Shown here: piece by piece, positions 42,965 through 53,515 of the stretch
Layout of the letters: the number at the start of each line of letters is the position of its first letter
Numbering within the stretch: the stretch's first letter is position 1
NCBI GenBank assembly: GCA_010909165.1
Contig: VJWM01000119.1
Location: 310,001-374,000, forward strand
Length of the DNA stretch: 64,000 nucleotides
Origin: Anthoceros angustus
Taxonomy: Eukaryota; Streptophyta; Anthocerotopsida; Anthocerotales; Anthocerotaceae
Direction: 5' to 3'
Position numbers and translations under genes: made by a program
Notes under the pieces: model-generated
Seen by the model: the letters and a program-made list of their open reading frames with translations, nothing else
Told to the model about the DNA's origin: nothing
Databases searched by the model: none

Positions 42965-45790
42965 AAAACCCATCTACCCCGAACCGAGGGGGGACAACCC
43001 AACAAAGGGCCAAGAGCCTAGGGGGCTACCCTACGAATGCCAACCCTGTAGCCCCCTACCGCTCCAATTATGTCGTGGTCCGAGATGAGGAAAGGCCTAC
43101 CTACAACAGGTGCCGATGACGCTACGTCTTCTGCGTTCGTTGCCGTCCTGTAAATAGCGTCGGCCAGTGCCCTTTGCTGGGCGATGGATACCCGCTGTCG
43201 AAAGAAAATCATCACCGAGAAAAGAGGGAGACTCACCCCGTTCCTATGGCTATGGTAGGCTTTAGCACAATCCTTAATGAGTCGGAAAAAATCCTTGCCC
43301 ATAGCCTCGTGAGTCGCAATGGCGAGGGGGATGAAGGTGTGGCCGTCCTGCATAGGTATGTACTTATGTACCTTGGCAGTCGCGCATCCCTTTGCGGCCT
43401 AGCCCGGAGGGTTGATAATGATACGCTCACAAATGGGGTTCCGGATAGGGTCCGTTATGACGACATCCGCAACAGAGATTTGGTCCCCACGAATCAGAAA
43501 TAGATCCGCCTCGAGCGACACCCCATTGTGCAAAGTATATAATATGGAAGCTCCCTGTATGAAAAATAACCGCTCTCCTTGGCCATTAAGAACATGACAT
43601 TGCGAATGGCGTCATGAGTAGCGATACATTGCCCTCCAATTGGACATCGTGCCAGGCCAGGTGGGACCCTGAGTCGTCGAGGGGGGCCCCACAACCCAGC
43701 CGAGGGAGAACAAGCAATGAGCTGTGGGACTCGAGTCCGAGAGGGCCCCACAACTGTGCTAGCCGAGAGAATAGGCTAGAGGCTAGACGAAACCCAAGCG
43801 GAACCTCATCACAGTAGAAAAAGAAGGTGGAGCGATTCAGAACTCCTGGATGCAAGGCCGAGCCAGAAGCCAGGAGCCTGCTCTCTTCCCCGAGCAAGAG
43901 CGAATGCGGACACAAACGGGTCGGGGGAATAGTAGAGTCCAATAGGATTGCCCGATATCGATGCGCCTGCCCATACTGCTTTTCCTGGAGAGAGGCCTGA
44001 ACACCATGTAGCCCTTCCACAGAAAACGAGGAAAAGGGAGGCATGGCCGCCCTAGCCTCGGAGGAAAGGGAGTTCCTGGCTAACTTATGGGAAGCCTGCA
44101 AAGGGAAGGCCCCCTCCTCAACGCCCGAGACAAAGGCCTCCAAGATGGGAACATCCCAGATTAAGAACCAAGCGGTGAAGACGGGGCAGAAAAGGCCAAA
44201 CTCCCATGAAAGGCCGCCAGCATCGAGGCCTCCATGGCCAGCAAACCTATGCCCCTAAATGCAATAGGAAGGGACGCCTGCCACTGCGCAAAGCTCCCAG
44301 CGGCACACTCAAAGGTCCCCGACCCCATAATGTCTCCAAGTGCTTGCATAATCTGTAGATCAAAATTCCGTAGGCTTAATAATGAAGCTATGGAGGGAGC
44401 CACTGCCCTAGTGAGATAACCCAGCCATCGCGCAAAGTAGGACGAAAGGATGCCAAATGCCATCTAAGAGTCCTCTAATAAAGATAGGTCACCAATGTGG
44501 GCCAAGTCCTCCTTCAAAGCCTCATCCACAAAACCCTGAGTAAATGTAGAAGGTTCCACGGGGACCCCCAAGATGTGAAGTCCTTACGAAGGAACAATGT
44601 CCCTCCCAAGAAATTGAAGAGAGGGAGTAATGTCAGACGGGGACCAAACCTTGCACTTCAAAATCTTGACCCTCAAACCCAGGTGGGAGAGCTCTGAGGA
44701 GGAGTGCAAAAGCTTCCTTCACCTTGCCCCCGAATCCTAAGATATGAGTGTTGTTCGCCACGGGCAGAAAGAGACACTCCCCGACCGCGCCGGCAGTAAG
44801 GGTCAGGGCCCTCAAGTGCGCAACAGCACAGAGGGCACCCCCTAAGGGATCCTCCTACCTCGTGCCAGTCACCAAGTCCAGCACAGTAACCCCTTTGTTG
44901 GATGGTCTGTGCTAAAAGTAGAGGGTACACGGGGAACCATAGAAAGAGCAGATGAAAGGAATAAGCCTTGCCAGGTGCCCGCTAGCATCCTTGAGCTCTG
45001 AAAAAATTGCCCTCCTAGAGAACGTGTCGAAAGCGTTCTCGACGTCCACTTGCAGGGCGACCCAATCTTGATGTGACTCAAAAACCGTCGTGATACCAAA
45101 CGCTCTAACAACCCCCCATAGTGGCATTTCCAAATTGCTGGGGGCTGGCAAAGATGTACTTGGAACTGCTCCCGAAGTTGGATAGCAATGTTGCGATCCA
45201 TGAGGAGTAAAAATACCTCCCCAATGATGATAGGGTGCACCCCAAGCATGGGCCTCTCCATAGCCAGTAACCTGCTGGCCCCCAATACTCGAGAGATCCG
45301 GTGAGGAGTCTCATGTCTCGAAAAAGCGGTCCTCAATAAGGCTGTTACCACCGCCCCGCGGCTTTCTTTGGGTGGTATGTTTGGGATAGTCTACGACCAC
45401 CTTCGGGATTACTTTGCTCCCAAGGATCCTTCTAGCGGTTTTTCGGAGCTCTTCATTCTGGCAGCGGCAGTGGCCAGATCCAGCATATCCTATGGAATGA
45501 GGTCATCTGGGGCCGGATGAAGGGCATGAAGCACAGAGATGGTGTCCTCGGAGGCTGCGCCATCGGCTCTGGACGAAGTGCCCGGTCAACCTTGTCGTAT
45601 TCCCCAGCACGGCCTAGCAAGAGACACCTCTTAAGCCGTGCCTTGGCGGGGTCCTGACTGACCCGATCCACCTTGACAGCTTCCATCCTAGATCTTGCTG
45701 CACGCCCCCCTCCTCCTGCAAAGCTTCCTAGTCCTCGGCCAGGAACCGACTGAGACGAGCTCACGCCATCTCCATATGGCTGGGTCCTTG
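42965..45790 (-). mobile_element. Degenerate non-LTR-type retroelement with RT and C-terminal nuclease-like region
   Basis: Minus-strand frames, broken by frameshifts, form one coding order. First comes reverse transcriptase (about 45351-44633): LQVDVENAFDTFSRRAIFSE is motif A. Motif C reads PVANNTHILG, where ADD is expected, so the catalytic pair is NN (codons AACAAC, 44750-44755). Next is a block QWQASLPIAFRGIGLLAMEA (44300-44350), then a Cys/His region followed by ATHDAIRNVMFLMAKESG (about 43600). Last is VADVVITDPIRNP followed by HTFIPLAIATHEAMGKDF (43018-43500), which looks like a restriction-like nuclease domain. No LTRs are seen. A shorter copy sharing the same 3' end lies at 59.5 kb. 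The family name is not certain. Confidence 0.7.
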
Positions 45791-45889
45791 ACTACCACTT
45801 AAGGAGTGGACTGCACAATAGGGAAGAGGGCAAGAACAAACGAGAATGGCACGATTAATAGTTTCTTAGTCTAGAATTGTATCATAAAT

Positions 45890-46046
45890 GGTTGAGAACC
45901 ACTTTAAATGATTCATTTATACTATACTAATTTAGGCTATATATATACGTATTTGACACAGCAGGTGACATCGCTTGGTTCCATTTGTAATCCATTTGAC
46001 GTTGTCGATGATCAATCAGAACCAATCTAACGTTGTCGATCATCAA
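45890..46046. other. AT-rich flank of the RT element
   Basis: Carries one more copy of the CTATACTAATTTAG phrase found left of the RT element, then leads into the 94-bp array. Confidence 0.45.
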
Positions 46047-46345
46047 ACGTTTGGAATGCAAACCTAACCCACTTCCGTTTGTAACCTGTTTGATATTGTC
46101 AATCATCGATCAGAACTAGTCTGACGTTGTAGATCATCAGACGTTTGGAATGCAAACCTAACCCACTTCCGTTTGTAACCTGTTTGATATTGTCAATCAT
46201 CGATCAGAACTAGTCTGACGTTGTAGATCATCAGACGTTTGGAATTCAGACCTGACCCACTTCCATTTGTAATCCGTTTGACGTTATTAATCATTAGTCA
46301 AAGCCACAATCATCAGACTTTTGGAATGCAGAATTGACCCACATT
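46047..46345 (+). repeat. 94-bp tandem repeat, about 3 units
   Basis: Units start ACGTTTGGAATGCAAACCTA at 46047, 46141 and 46235; a shortened fourth starts near 46317. The first two are almost identical, the others diverged. A related sequence (GTATTTGACAAAGCAGG onward) recurs at about 47263-47480. Confidence 0.85.
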
Positions 46346-46489
46346 TTATGGTGACTTGGTCCAACAAAAACCGTTGGCACGGCTTTACTCATGAGGCATA
46401 TTTAGCCATAGTATCATTATATACTCGGATAATCTAAGCTTTGTTGTTCAAGATACGGAAACCCGAGTGCACCATTGCGCACCGGTACA

Positions 46490-46770
46490 ACACCCGCTCA
46501 AATTCAATGCAACTCGAATTTCCAACAAAAAAAACACCCCATTTTCGCAACAACAACTCACAACGATGTTGAGCATTGCATTCCGCACTTACCACACCCC
46601 CGACATTACCTACTTTGGGCTCCTAAATCTAGCAAGCTTTCTTGAATCAAACGTGGTGTCCACATTGTCCAACTCCTTCTTTAATAGTGAAGTGGCCAAC
46701 ATGAGAATGCAAAACACAATGATCCAAGTTGCTTCAACAAGGTTGCATTTTCACAACCCTTGTTAGTCGA
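46490..46770 (-). pseudogene. Decayed duplicate of SCPL exon 1 and first intron
   Basis: Aligns with 41520-41790 in the same orientation. Example: AATCAAACGTGGTGTCCACA here against AATCCAACGCGGCTTCCACA in the gene. Most differences are C to T or G to A. There is no usable start or reading frame. Confidence 0.85.
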
Positions 46771-46989
46771 GAAGGAGCTGGCCGGTGAATAGTATGGAGG
46801 CGACGCCAGAAAGCGGCACTAGCACGTGACACAATCAATGTATGTTGAGGAGCTATTTAATCACGAAGTTGTAATGTGTCATGATCACTGACGTAAATGG
46901 CTAATAGTTGGCATGTAATTTGTACCTTTTTAGTATTCATTTTTAATAAAGTATCTTCTATAATAGATAGATGTTTGACTCCAAGCTTA

Positions 46990-47170
46990 AAGACAGAGCA
47001 GCAAACAATACAGTGCAAACCATCTGTTAGTGGGCACAATGTATCTACACTTGCATATTGTTGAAATCGAATACTAGCTCATGAGCTTCTAAGGTCTATG
47101 CCACCCGCTAGCCCTATCTATTACTACGGGCTATTTGTGGTGCTCCTCCGTTTTTAAGCATTTCATACTA
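46990..47170 (-). repeat. Decayed duplicate of SCPL upstream DNA
   Basis: Matches 42340-42510, for example GTGGGCACAATGTA and a GGGCTATTTGTG block near 47150. With 46490-46770 it shows that one duplicated block covered the SCPL 5' end and its upstream region. Confidence 0.75.
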
Positions 47171-48107
47171 TAGCTTAAAAAATTATTTTTTAAATTTATT
47201 ACCTAGGTATTTACAGATTATAAGATTGAAATGTGTGACAAACAGCTCGCAAGTTGTACATAAGTATTTGACAAAGCAGGCGAACTCGTTCGAGTCCATT
47301 GCAACCCGTCCAGCTTCACCAGTCGTTTTGAATGTGGACCCAACATGCTTTTTTAGGGTGTCTTAGTTCAAGAACCTGGCCATTGTTTTACTCACGGCAC
47401 TATTAGGCGTAGTCAGGCACGGTTTTATATACTCAGATATTCTAAAAGAGACTGCGGAGTTATTGCACCTTGGTTGAACCATTGTGGTACGCACTTCAAA
47501 AACAAGACCAGCAAAGAATATGGTATGGATGAGGTTAGGGTTATAGGTTCAATAGAGGTTTAGGGTTATTAGGTTTCTGAAATATAATCTAAATTATAAT
47601 AATATTGAATGATTTAAAAGTGCTAGATTTTGTGTTAAAGAGTATGTATGATTGAGATAAAGACAAATAGATATTGATTGCATAAATTTGTTGTTTCACC
47701 TCTTTTCTAAGAGGTTATGAGGGAATTGGACAGGCCCTTACAATATAGTAGGTGATATTTTTTACATGAATTACCTAGTAGATTGTCGCTTGATTCTTGA
47801 GATCAAGGTAGGTTGATTTTTTGCCATCAAGAAACTTTGATCATTCCTCATGATCAAAATTTCTTTGGCTGTGAATTTTCAAAAGAATAATTTAGGTGCT
47901 ATGCATATCTATGCCTATCATGACACCTTGTACTTTTCTACATGTGACAACCATGACGTCTTTAGGTTTCTAGGAACCAAGATGGAAGTGCCTTAGCAAT
48001 GCAAAAATGTGTGTCCAACTGTTATCCAAATACAAGCTTCCAACTCCAGTACAAGGTTCTAGGTGTACATTTGTATGTGTAAAGATGTTATCCACCATGT
48101 TTTATAG
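47171..48107. other. AT-rich intergenic DNA
   Basis: Carries a second, diverged copy of the 45950-46470 sequence (47263-47480) and the 3' flank of the DUF1218 gene. No gene seen. Confidence 0.45.
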
Positions 48108-49021
48108 TTACAATGCATATGGACTAGCTTGTTGTGGAAATGCTGTCATTCCTACTTGGTTTTGCACTGCAGGTCTCCAATCCTCTAGAGATTTTGCAAA
48201 CAATATATAGTACAATAAACCAAATATACAATTGAAAAAAATAAAAGCGGCTCCTGCTGCAAAGACTCCCTTTGACATTGTTTTGCAAGTTAAATATTGT
48301 CCAAGAGGCATAGCAGTTTTCGTATGGATTGAATTGTGACTACATCCAGCTAATAAACATATCTCCGCAATGCTCCAACAAAGCCTACAATTATCATAAA
48401 CTAGTATTTATATTTGAATCACCCAATCACAAAACTACTTAGAAACTGTGTACTACGGCAACCATACTTTAAGGATGTCTAGGCCCACTATAGCTCAATA
48501 AATTTTCAACTTTGAGGCTTTATGTTTAATAGGGGCGAATAGTTTGAGCAGTATACATTATGGAAAACTTCATTATCAATGAGTAAAAGTTTTGTACATA
48601 CCATACAAGTATAAAACTTATAATGCCACAAATTCGACCGCAACCTGGCTTATGAGCACCTCCGCAACAATAACAACGTGTAGCACCCATCAACAGAAGA
48701 TGAGCTAAAATCAAAAACAGAAAAGAGAATGCTCCAAGACCCGTGGATACATCTGGCTTGTATTGGCAGGTGTACAATTTGGTTGTGTTGTCATACACAA
48801 CAGTTGCCTATACAATTTTCAAGGCAGTAAATTCCAGGACTTCATACCTTCAGTGTCTATTGAAGTAATTATAAAACTTAAAAGCTAAAACATTCACAAA
48901 GTAATACAATGTATAGATCACATACCGTGCTTCTTTTTTGCTCGGCAGAAACTGCACAAGAAAATGCAATGATGTACAAAATAAAAGAACTGATACACAC
49001 TAGTACAGATATTTTGCCCAT
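48108..49021 (-). CDS. DUF1218 / MWL-family membrane protein
   Basis: Three exons: 48926-49021, 48602-48807, 48108-48384, joining in frame to 192 residues. The start is MGKISVLVCISSFILYIIAF and the stop TAA at 48110-48108. Four hydrophobic segments fit the four-pass topology of DUF1218. Family signatures: AVSAEQKRSTATVVYD in the first third, TGLGAFSFLFLILAHLLLMG then RCYCCGG in the middle, CWSIAEICLLAG, and KGVFAAGAAFIFF near the C-terminus. Arabidopsis relatives (Modifying Wall Lignin, DESIGUAL/VASCULATURE COMPLEXITY) affect wall lignin and leaf symmetry; they sit in the endomembrane system. Exons 1 and 2 are followed upstream by a broken tandem copy. The gene is unusually AT-rich. Confidence 0.9.
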
Positions 49022-49052
49022 AATATACTCCAAGGATTTCAAGTTTAAGTTT

Positions 49053-49556
49053 GAGCGATACATTATGGAAAACTTCATTATCAATGAGTAAAAGTTTTGT
49101 ACATACCATACAAGTATAAAACTTATAATGCCACAAATTCGACCGCAACGGCTTATGAGCACCTCAATAATAATAACGTAGCACCCATCAATGAAGATGA
49201 GCTAAAATCAAAAACAGAAAAGAGAATGCTCCAAGACCCGTGGATACATCTCGCTTGTATTGGCGGTGTACAATTTGTTGTGTTGTCATACACAACAGTT
49301 GCCTATACAATTTTCAAGGCAGTAAATTCCAGGACTTCATACCTTCAGTGTCTATTGAAGTAATTATAAAACTTAAAAGCTAAAACATTCACAAAGTAAT
49401 ACAATGTATAGATCACATACCGTGCTTCTTTTTTGCTCGGCAGAAACTGCACAAGAAAATGCAATGATGTACAAAATAAAAGAACTGATACACACTAGTA
49501 CAGATATTTTGCCCATAATATACTCCAAGGATTTCAAGTTTAAGTTTGAGCTGATT
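49053..49556 (-). pseudogene. Broken tandem copy of DUF1218 exons 1-2
   Basis: A copy of 48545-49052 lying directly upstream in gene direction. Its exon 1 (49421-49516) is intact and identical. Its exon 2 (about 49097-49315) has several 1-4-bp losses, mostly of G or C, that shift the frame (for example GCGGTGTAC against GCAGGTGTAC). Exon 3 was not copied. It could supply an alternative first exon to the intact gene if transcribed from further upstream. Confidence 0.85.
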
Positions 49557-50312
49557 CATAGGTCAAGATTCCTAGAACATGTTGGTCTTCTCAAACATAG
49601 ATGATTTTCATGAAAGGTTCAATCTACTTTCTCACTTTTACTCTTGGACGAAGTTTTGTCCACCTTGGGTATCTTTAATATACGACTCAACACAAAGCAT
49701 AACAATAGAATCTTTAGCAAGCTCTCAACAAAAAATGTTACTGTTTCCGTCATTGCTTGGCCACACTTGTTTGTCATAGTGCTGGACATCATAGTTGTTA
49801 CATAAAGAAATACATGATGCGCCCCCTGACCACATATTTGTATCACTACATTGCGGCTAGATGAGGTAATCACACTTACAAAACTCTTCCGCACTTATGT
49901 GAGGTACCTCAAGCTCTTTGAACCACTTCAAAAGCTCTTGATTTTTCAATGGATATGTTTCTTATGCCTTTTGCAAGATCATGAGTACATATTTGTTCTT
50001 GGATGTTAGTATTGAAAATAAGATTGTGAACTTTGTGTAATGGGTGAAAATTTTACCTTAAAAATTATAATTATAATTTGGATAAAACTACATAGGTGTA
50101 CGTGAATAGGTGTAGAAATAAATAAATAAATAAATAAAACCCTAAAAATTAAATTTTCAAATTAAATTAGATATTTTAAGCTTATATTATCACATTTTAA
50201 AGGATGTACATTCGTCGGCACTATGCGTATGAGAAATATAGCTCTTTATTACAAAGGGTGCGAATGCCCACTTCTACTAGTGGAGGGCGACTAGGTTTGC
50301 TCATGCTTGCTT
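49557..50312. other. AT-rich intergenic DNA
   Basis: A 91-codon minus-strand frame (49619-49894) is unrecognised. Otherwise AT-rich with a short AAAT run near 50120. Confidence 0.4.
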
Positions 50313-50378
50313 ACTTAGATAGCCATTTTTCCCTCCTAGATAGCCATTTTTCCCTCCTAGATAGCCATTTTTCCTTCC
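50313..50378 (+). repeat. 21-bp tandem repeat, 3 units
   Basis: TAGATAGCCATTTTTCCCTCC is repeated three times. The apparent DSHFSLL peptide repeat is a by-product. Confidence 0.85.
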
Positions 50379-50912
50379 CATCTAGGAAGGATTTCAGCGT
50401 CTTCACCAAGATGTCCAAAATGTGTTGGCTCGTAGAGGAGAGAAACAAATGTGCAAACCCAGCAAACATTTTTGCAGGGCTAGCTTAAGGGATCATATTT
50501 GCCCTCTCCCTTGCGGCCATGGTCTCCGTTCAGGTGCCATACTGTTTTTCCAACTCAAAGGCGACGTGGTCTCAAAGTACCGAAAATGGCACGGAAATGT
50601 CTGCTGGGTTCTGGCTCTTCACTTATCCACTATGAGTGCAGTTACGGTTTCAATTCACTCTTCCCCCCCAGGTGATTGGAGGTGACAGGGTTTTGCCTTC
50701 ACATGCCACAGTACGAATATTAGGATTTTCCCACATAATACAAGACTCCTGAAATTTTAGTTTCTGGGGTGCCAAGCTCGTAACGAACGAACCGCCCTTG
50801 CCTGAATCTTCTCTGCAGCACAAAATGAAGCAAGTGAGCTGGGATGGTAACAAGTCGCAAGAACACACTCATGCAATAGTGACACTGGAGTTGTGCATCA
50901 CTGGGAGGCCTT

Positions 50913-50978
50913 GCCGCCGTGGTTGAGGCAACCTACCACTTCCCGGGACACCCCGCTTCGAATCCGACACACGGCGGC
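50913..50978 (+). other. tRNA-like 66-nt segment, not a functional tRNA
   Basis: Closed by complementary 8-mers GCCGCCGT and ACGGCGGC. Contains GTGGTTGAGGC near the start and GCTTCGAATCC towards the end, recalling the A and B boxes of tRNA genes. Too short, and without a proper anticodon or T stem. Possibly the head of a tRNA-derived SINE. Confidence 0.3.
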
Positions 50979-51442
50979 GGCGTCAGCATGGCTTCCAGTG
51001 AGTAAAAGATAGTCTCCAAGCCGGACGGGATTGTTGCAAGGTCTGATCCCTCGCTGGTTCTTTGACTCACCTGCTGGATGGGGCAAGCCATGAAGTCTGT
51101 AATCTCAGCAGCACGCAACTGCTCTGCACCGCGGGTGTACCGAAGTAGCAAGAACGTTGGCCATAGCTTACGGAATCGGGAGAACGGCACCAAAAGCGGA
51201 AGGAAGGAAGGTGAGTGTTTGCCCTGATGCAGAATTTGAGAGTTTGCCCTGATACAGAATTTCGGGCAACCTTACACCTGAGCAGATTTGCAGACTTTGC
51301 ATTTCCGTTGTCACACATGTAACACTTGCCTTCATGCAGGGTTGCAGGTAGTAGAGCTTCCTTGGGAGCTCTGGTGAAGCTGTGTAAGGAAGGATGTGTG
51401 CATGAGGTACTGACTGTCCTGGAAGCACGCAACCAGCAAGGC

Positions 51443-53515
51443 ATGTGTGTGTACGATAAGAACATATTCCATCAGCTTTTGCAACGCTCCATCCAGGCCA
51501 AGGACTTGGCAATAGGCAGGGAAGTACACGGGCTTATCATCAGGACTGGGTTTCAGGCAAACCCTGCTTTGGGAAACCACCTGATTCGAATGTATGCTGT
51601 TTGTGGGAGTCTGCTGGAAGCCACGGAAGTGTTCAGGAACCTGCAAACACCGGATGTTTTTTCGTGGACTGCTCTTATGACAGGATTTGTTAAGCATGGG
51701 CAAAGTGAGCAGGCTTTGAAGCTTTACGAGCAGATGCAGGGCTCAAGCGTGAAACCGGATAACTATATCTATGTCGCGGTGATTGGAGCATGTGCCACAA
51801 CTGCAGCATTGGCACAAGGGAAGCTAATCCATGGTCATGTGAGGGAAAGTGGCTTTGGTTCACATATCTACATTGGGAACTCTCTTATTGATATGTATGC
51901 GAAGTGTCAGAGCCTTGAGGACGCACGCAAAGTGTTTGACTCATTGCCGGCCAGGGATCTTATTTCGTGGAATTCCATGATTGGAGGATATGTGCAGCAG
52001 GGACTGAATCAGATGGCTTTTGAGCTCTTTGAGCAAATGCAGAAAGAGGGCATTCACCCAGACAGACTTACCTTTCTCAGCATTCTAAAAGCATGCTGTA
52101 ATACACAAGCCCTGACTCAAGGCAAGCTGATCCATGCTCAATTGTTGCAGTGTGGCTTTGGATCAGATGCGTTTATTGGGACCACTCTCATTGACATGTA
52201 TTGCAAGTGCGGGAGCCTGGAGGATGCACGGAGAGTGTTTGACGATGTGCGAACAAGAGATGTGGCGCTTTGGAATGCCATAATCACTGGATACTCTCAA
52301 CAGGCTCTTGGTCAAGAAGCAATGGACTTGTTCCAGCAGATGCAAGCAGAGGGCTTCCCACCAAATCGAGTGACGTATCTCAGTGTCTTAAAAGCGTTCT
52401 CTGGTACAGCTGCACTAGATCTGGTGAAGGTGATTCACTCACACATCAGAGAGACTGCATTCAAGATGGACGTCTTTTTAGGGAGCACCCTTATTGATAT
52501 GTATGCCAAATGCAGGAGCCTCCAGGAGGCTCGCAGTGTCTTTGAGCGACTGCCTGCTAGAGACCTTGTTTCATGGACGGCACTGATCAGGGGGTACGTG
52601 GAGAACGATAACCTGAAGGAGGCTATCCAGCTGTTTCATCAAATGCAACAACAGGGCTTGCATCCAGACAAGGTCACTCTGGTGAGCATACTCAAAGCTT
52701 GTGGGAGTGCAGCTGCGCTGGATCAAGGCACGAGACTTCATGCACACGTCATGGACCAGGGACTTGATTCGGACACAGGAGTCTCCAACACCCTCATTGA
52801 CATGTATGCCAAGTGTGGTAGTCTGGGTGACGCACGGTCAGTGTTTGACAGGCTGACGAACAAAGATCAGGCCTCATGGACTGTCACCATCGCAGCACAC
52901 TGTCAGCACGGGGATTTCCAAGAGGCCCTGCGACTGTTTCACGCAATGCAGCTGGAAGGAGTGCGTCCAGACAGAATTACATTTGTCTGTCTACTTTCTG
53001 CCTGTAGCCATGTTGGTTCTGTGGATGAAGGTATACGACTGTTCCAATCCATGCCCCATGTGTGTGGGACGGTCCCGGACATGGAGCACTATTCATGCAT
53101 GGTGGACCTTCTGGGCCGTGCTGGGTATTTGGCTGAGGCAGAGGAACTGATCAGCAAAATGCCCTCAGAACCTGGGGTGGTGGTTTTGACATCGTTGCTG
53201 GGAGCTTGTCGAACTTACGGCAATGTGGATCTCGGCAGGCGATCGTTTGAGTCCATATTGAAGCTCGATTCTAGCAACTCTGGTGCATACATGCTCATGG
53301 CACACATCTACGCTGAAGCTGGGCTGTGGGATGATAAAGCAGACATCATGAGGATGATGCGAAGCGCTTGCGCACACAAGGAGGTTGGACGAACGTGGAT
53401 GACATTTGGTGCTGAGGAACACACTTTTGTGGTCGAGGACACATTGCATTCCGAGAGACGGCAAATCTATGCTGCAATTGAGAAACTCATGGGAGAAATT
53501 CATTTGCTGAACTGA
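51443..53515 (+). CDS. PPR protein, PLS class with E/E+ C-terminus, no DYW domain
   Basis: 690 codons from ATG 51443 (MCVYDKNIFHQLLQ). The frame is open upstream to about 51326, and GCAG|GGTTGCAGG at 51337-51341 could be an acceptor, so an upstream exon may add an organelle-targeting peptide. About fourteen PPR motifs of the P, L and S types recur; the L/S signature NSLIDMYAKCQSLEDARKVF is repeated with changes roughly every 100 residues. The C-terminus has the E region (MVDLLGRAGYLAEAEELI) and an E+ like part (HTFVVEDTLHSERRQIYAAI), then stops with no DYW deaminase. Such proteins bind specific organelle RNA sites, mostly for C-to-U editing, and E+ members recruit a separate DYW partner. The target is unknown. 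Confidence 0.93.
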   Translation: MCVYDKNIFHQLLQRSIQAKDLAIGREVHGLIIRTGFQANPALGNHLIRMYAVCGSLLEATEVFRNLQTPDVFSWTALMTGFVKHGQSEQALKLYEQMQGSSVKPDNYIYVAVIGACATTAALAQGKLIHGHVRESGFGSHIYIGNSLIDMYAKCQSLEDARKVFDSLPARDLISWNSMIGGYVQQGLNQMAFELFEQMQKEGIHPDRLTFLSILKACCNTQALTQGKLIHAQLLQCGFGSDAFIGTTLIDMYCKCGSLEDARRVFDDVRTRDVALWNAIITGYSQQALGQEAMDLFQQMQAEGFPPNRVTYLSVLKAFSGTAALDLVKVIHSHIRETAFKMDVFLGSTLIDMYAKCRSLQEARSVFERLPARDLVSWTALIRGYVENDNLKEAIQLFHQMQQQGLHPDKVTLVSILKACGSAAALDQGTRLHAHVMDQGLDSDTGVSNTLIDMYAKCGSLGDARSVFDRLTNKDQASWTVTIAAHCQHGDFQEALRLFHAMQLEGVRPDRITFVCLLSACSHVGSVDEGIRLFQSMPHVCGTVPDMEHYSCMVDLLGRAGYLAEAEELISKMPSEPGVVVLTSLLGACRTYGNVDLGRRSFESILKLDSSNSGAYMLMAHIYAEAGLWDDKADIMRMMRSACAHKEVGRTWMTFGAEEHTFVVEDTLHSERRQIYAAIEKLMGEIHLLN

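Noticed and set aside
46467-46766. 99-codon plus-strand frame
   Set aside because: Antisense of the decayed SCPL duplicate; it resembles the 41.3-42.0 kb frame only because both are antisense of the same ancestral sequence.
50313-50378. Possible CRISPR-like array
   Set aside because: Three direct 21-bp units without spacers in a plant nuclear context; this is a plain tandem repeat.
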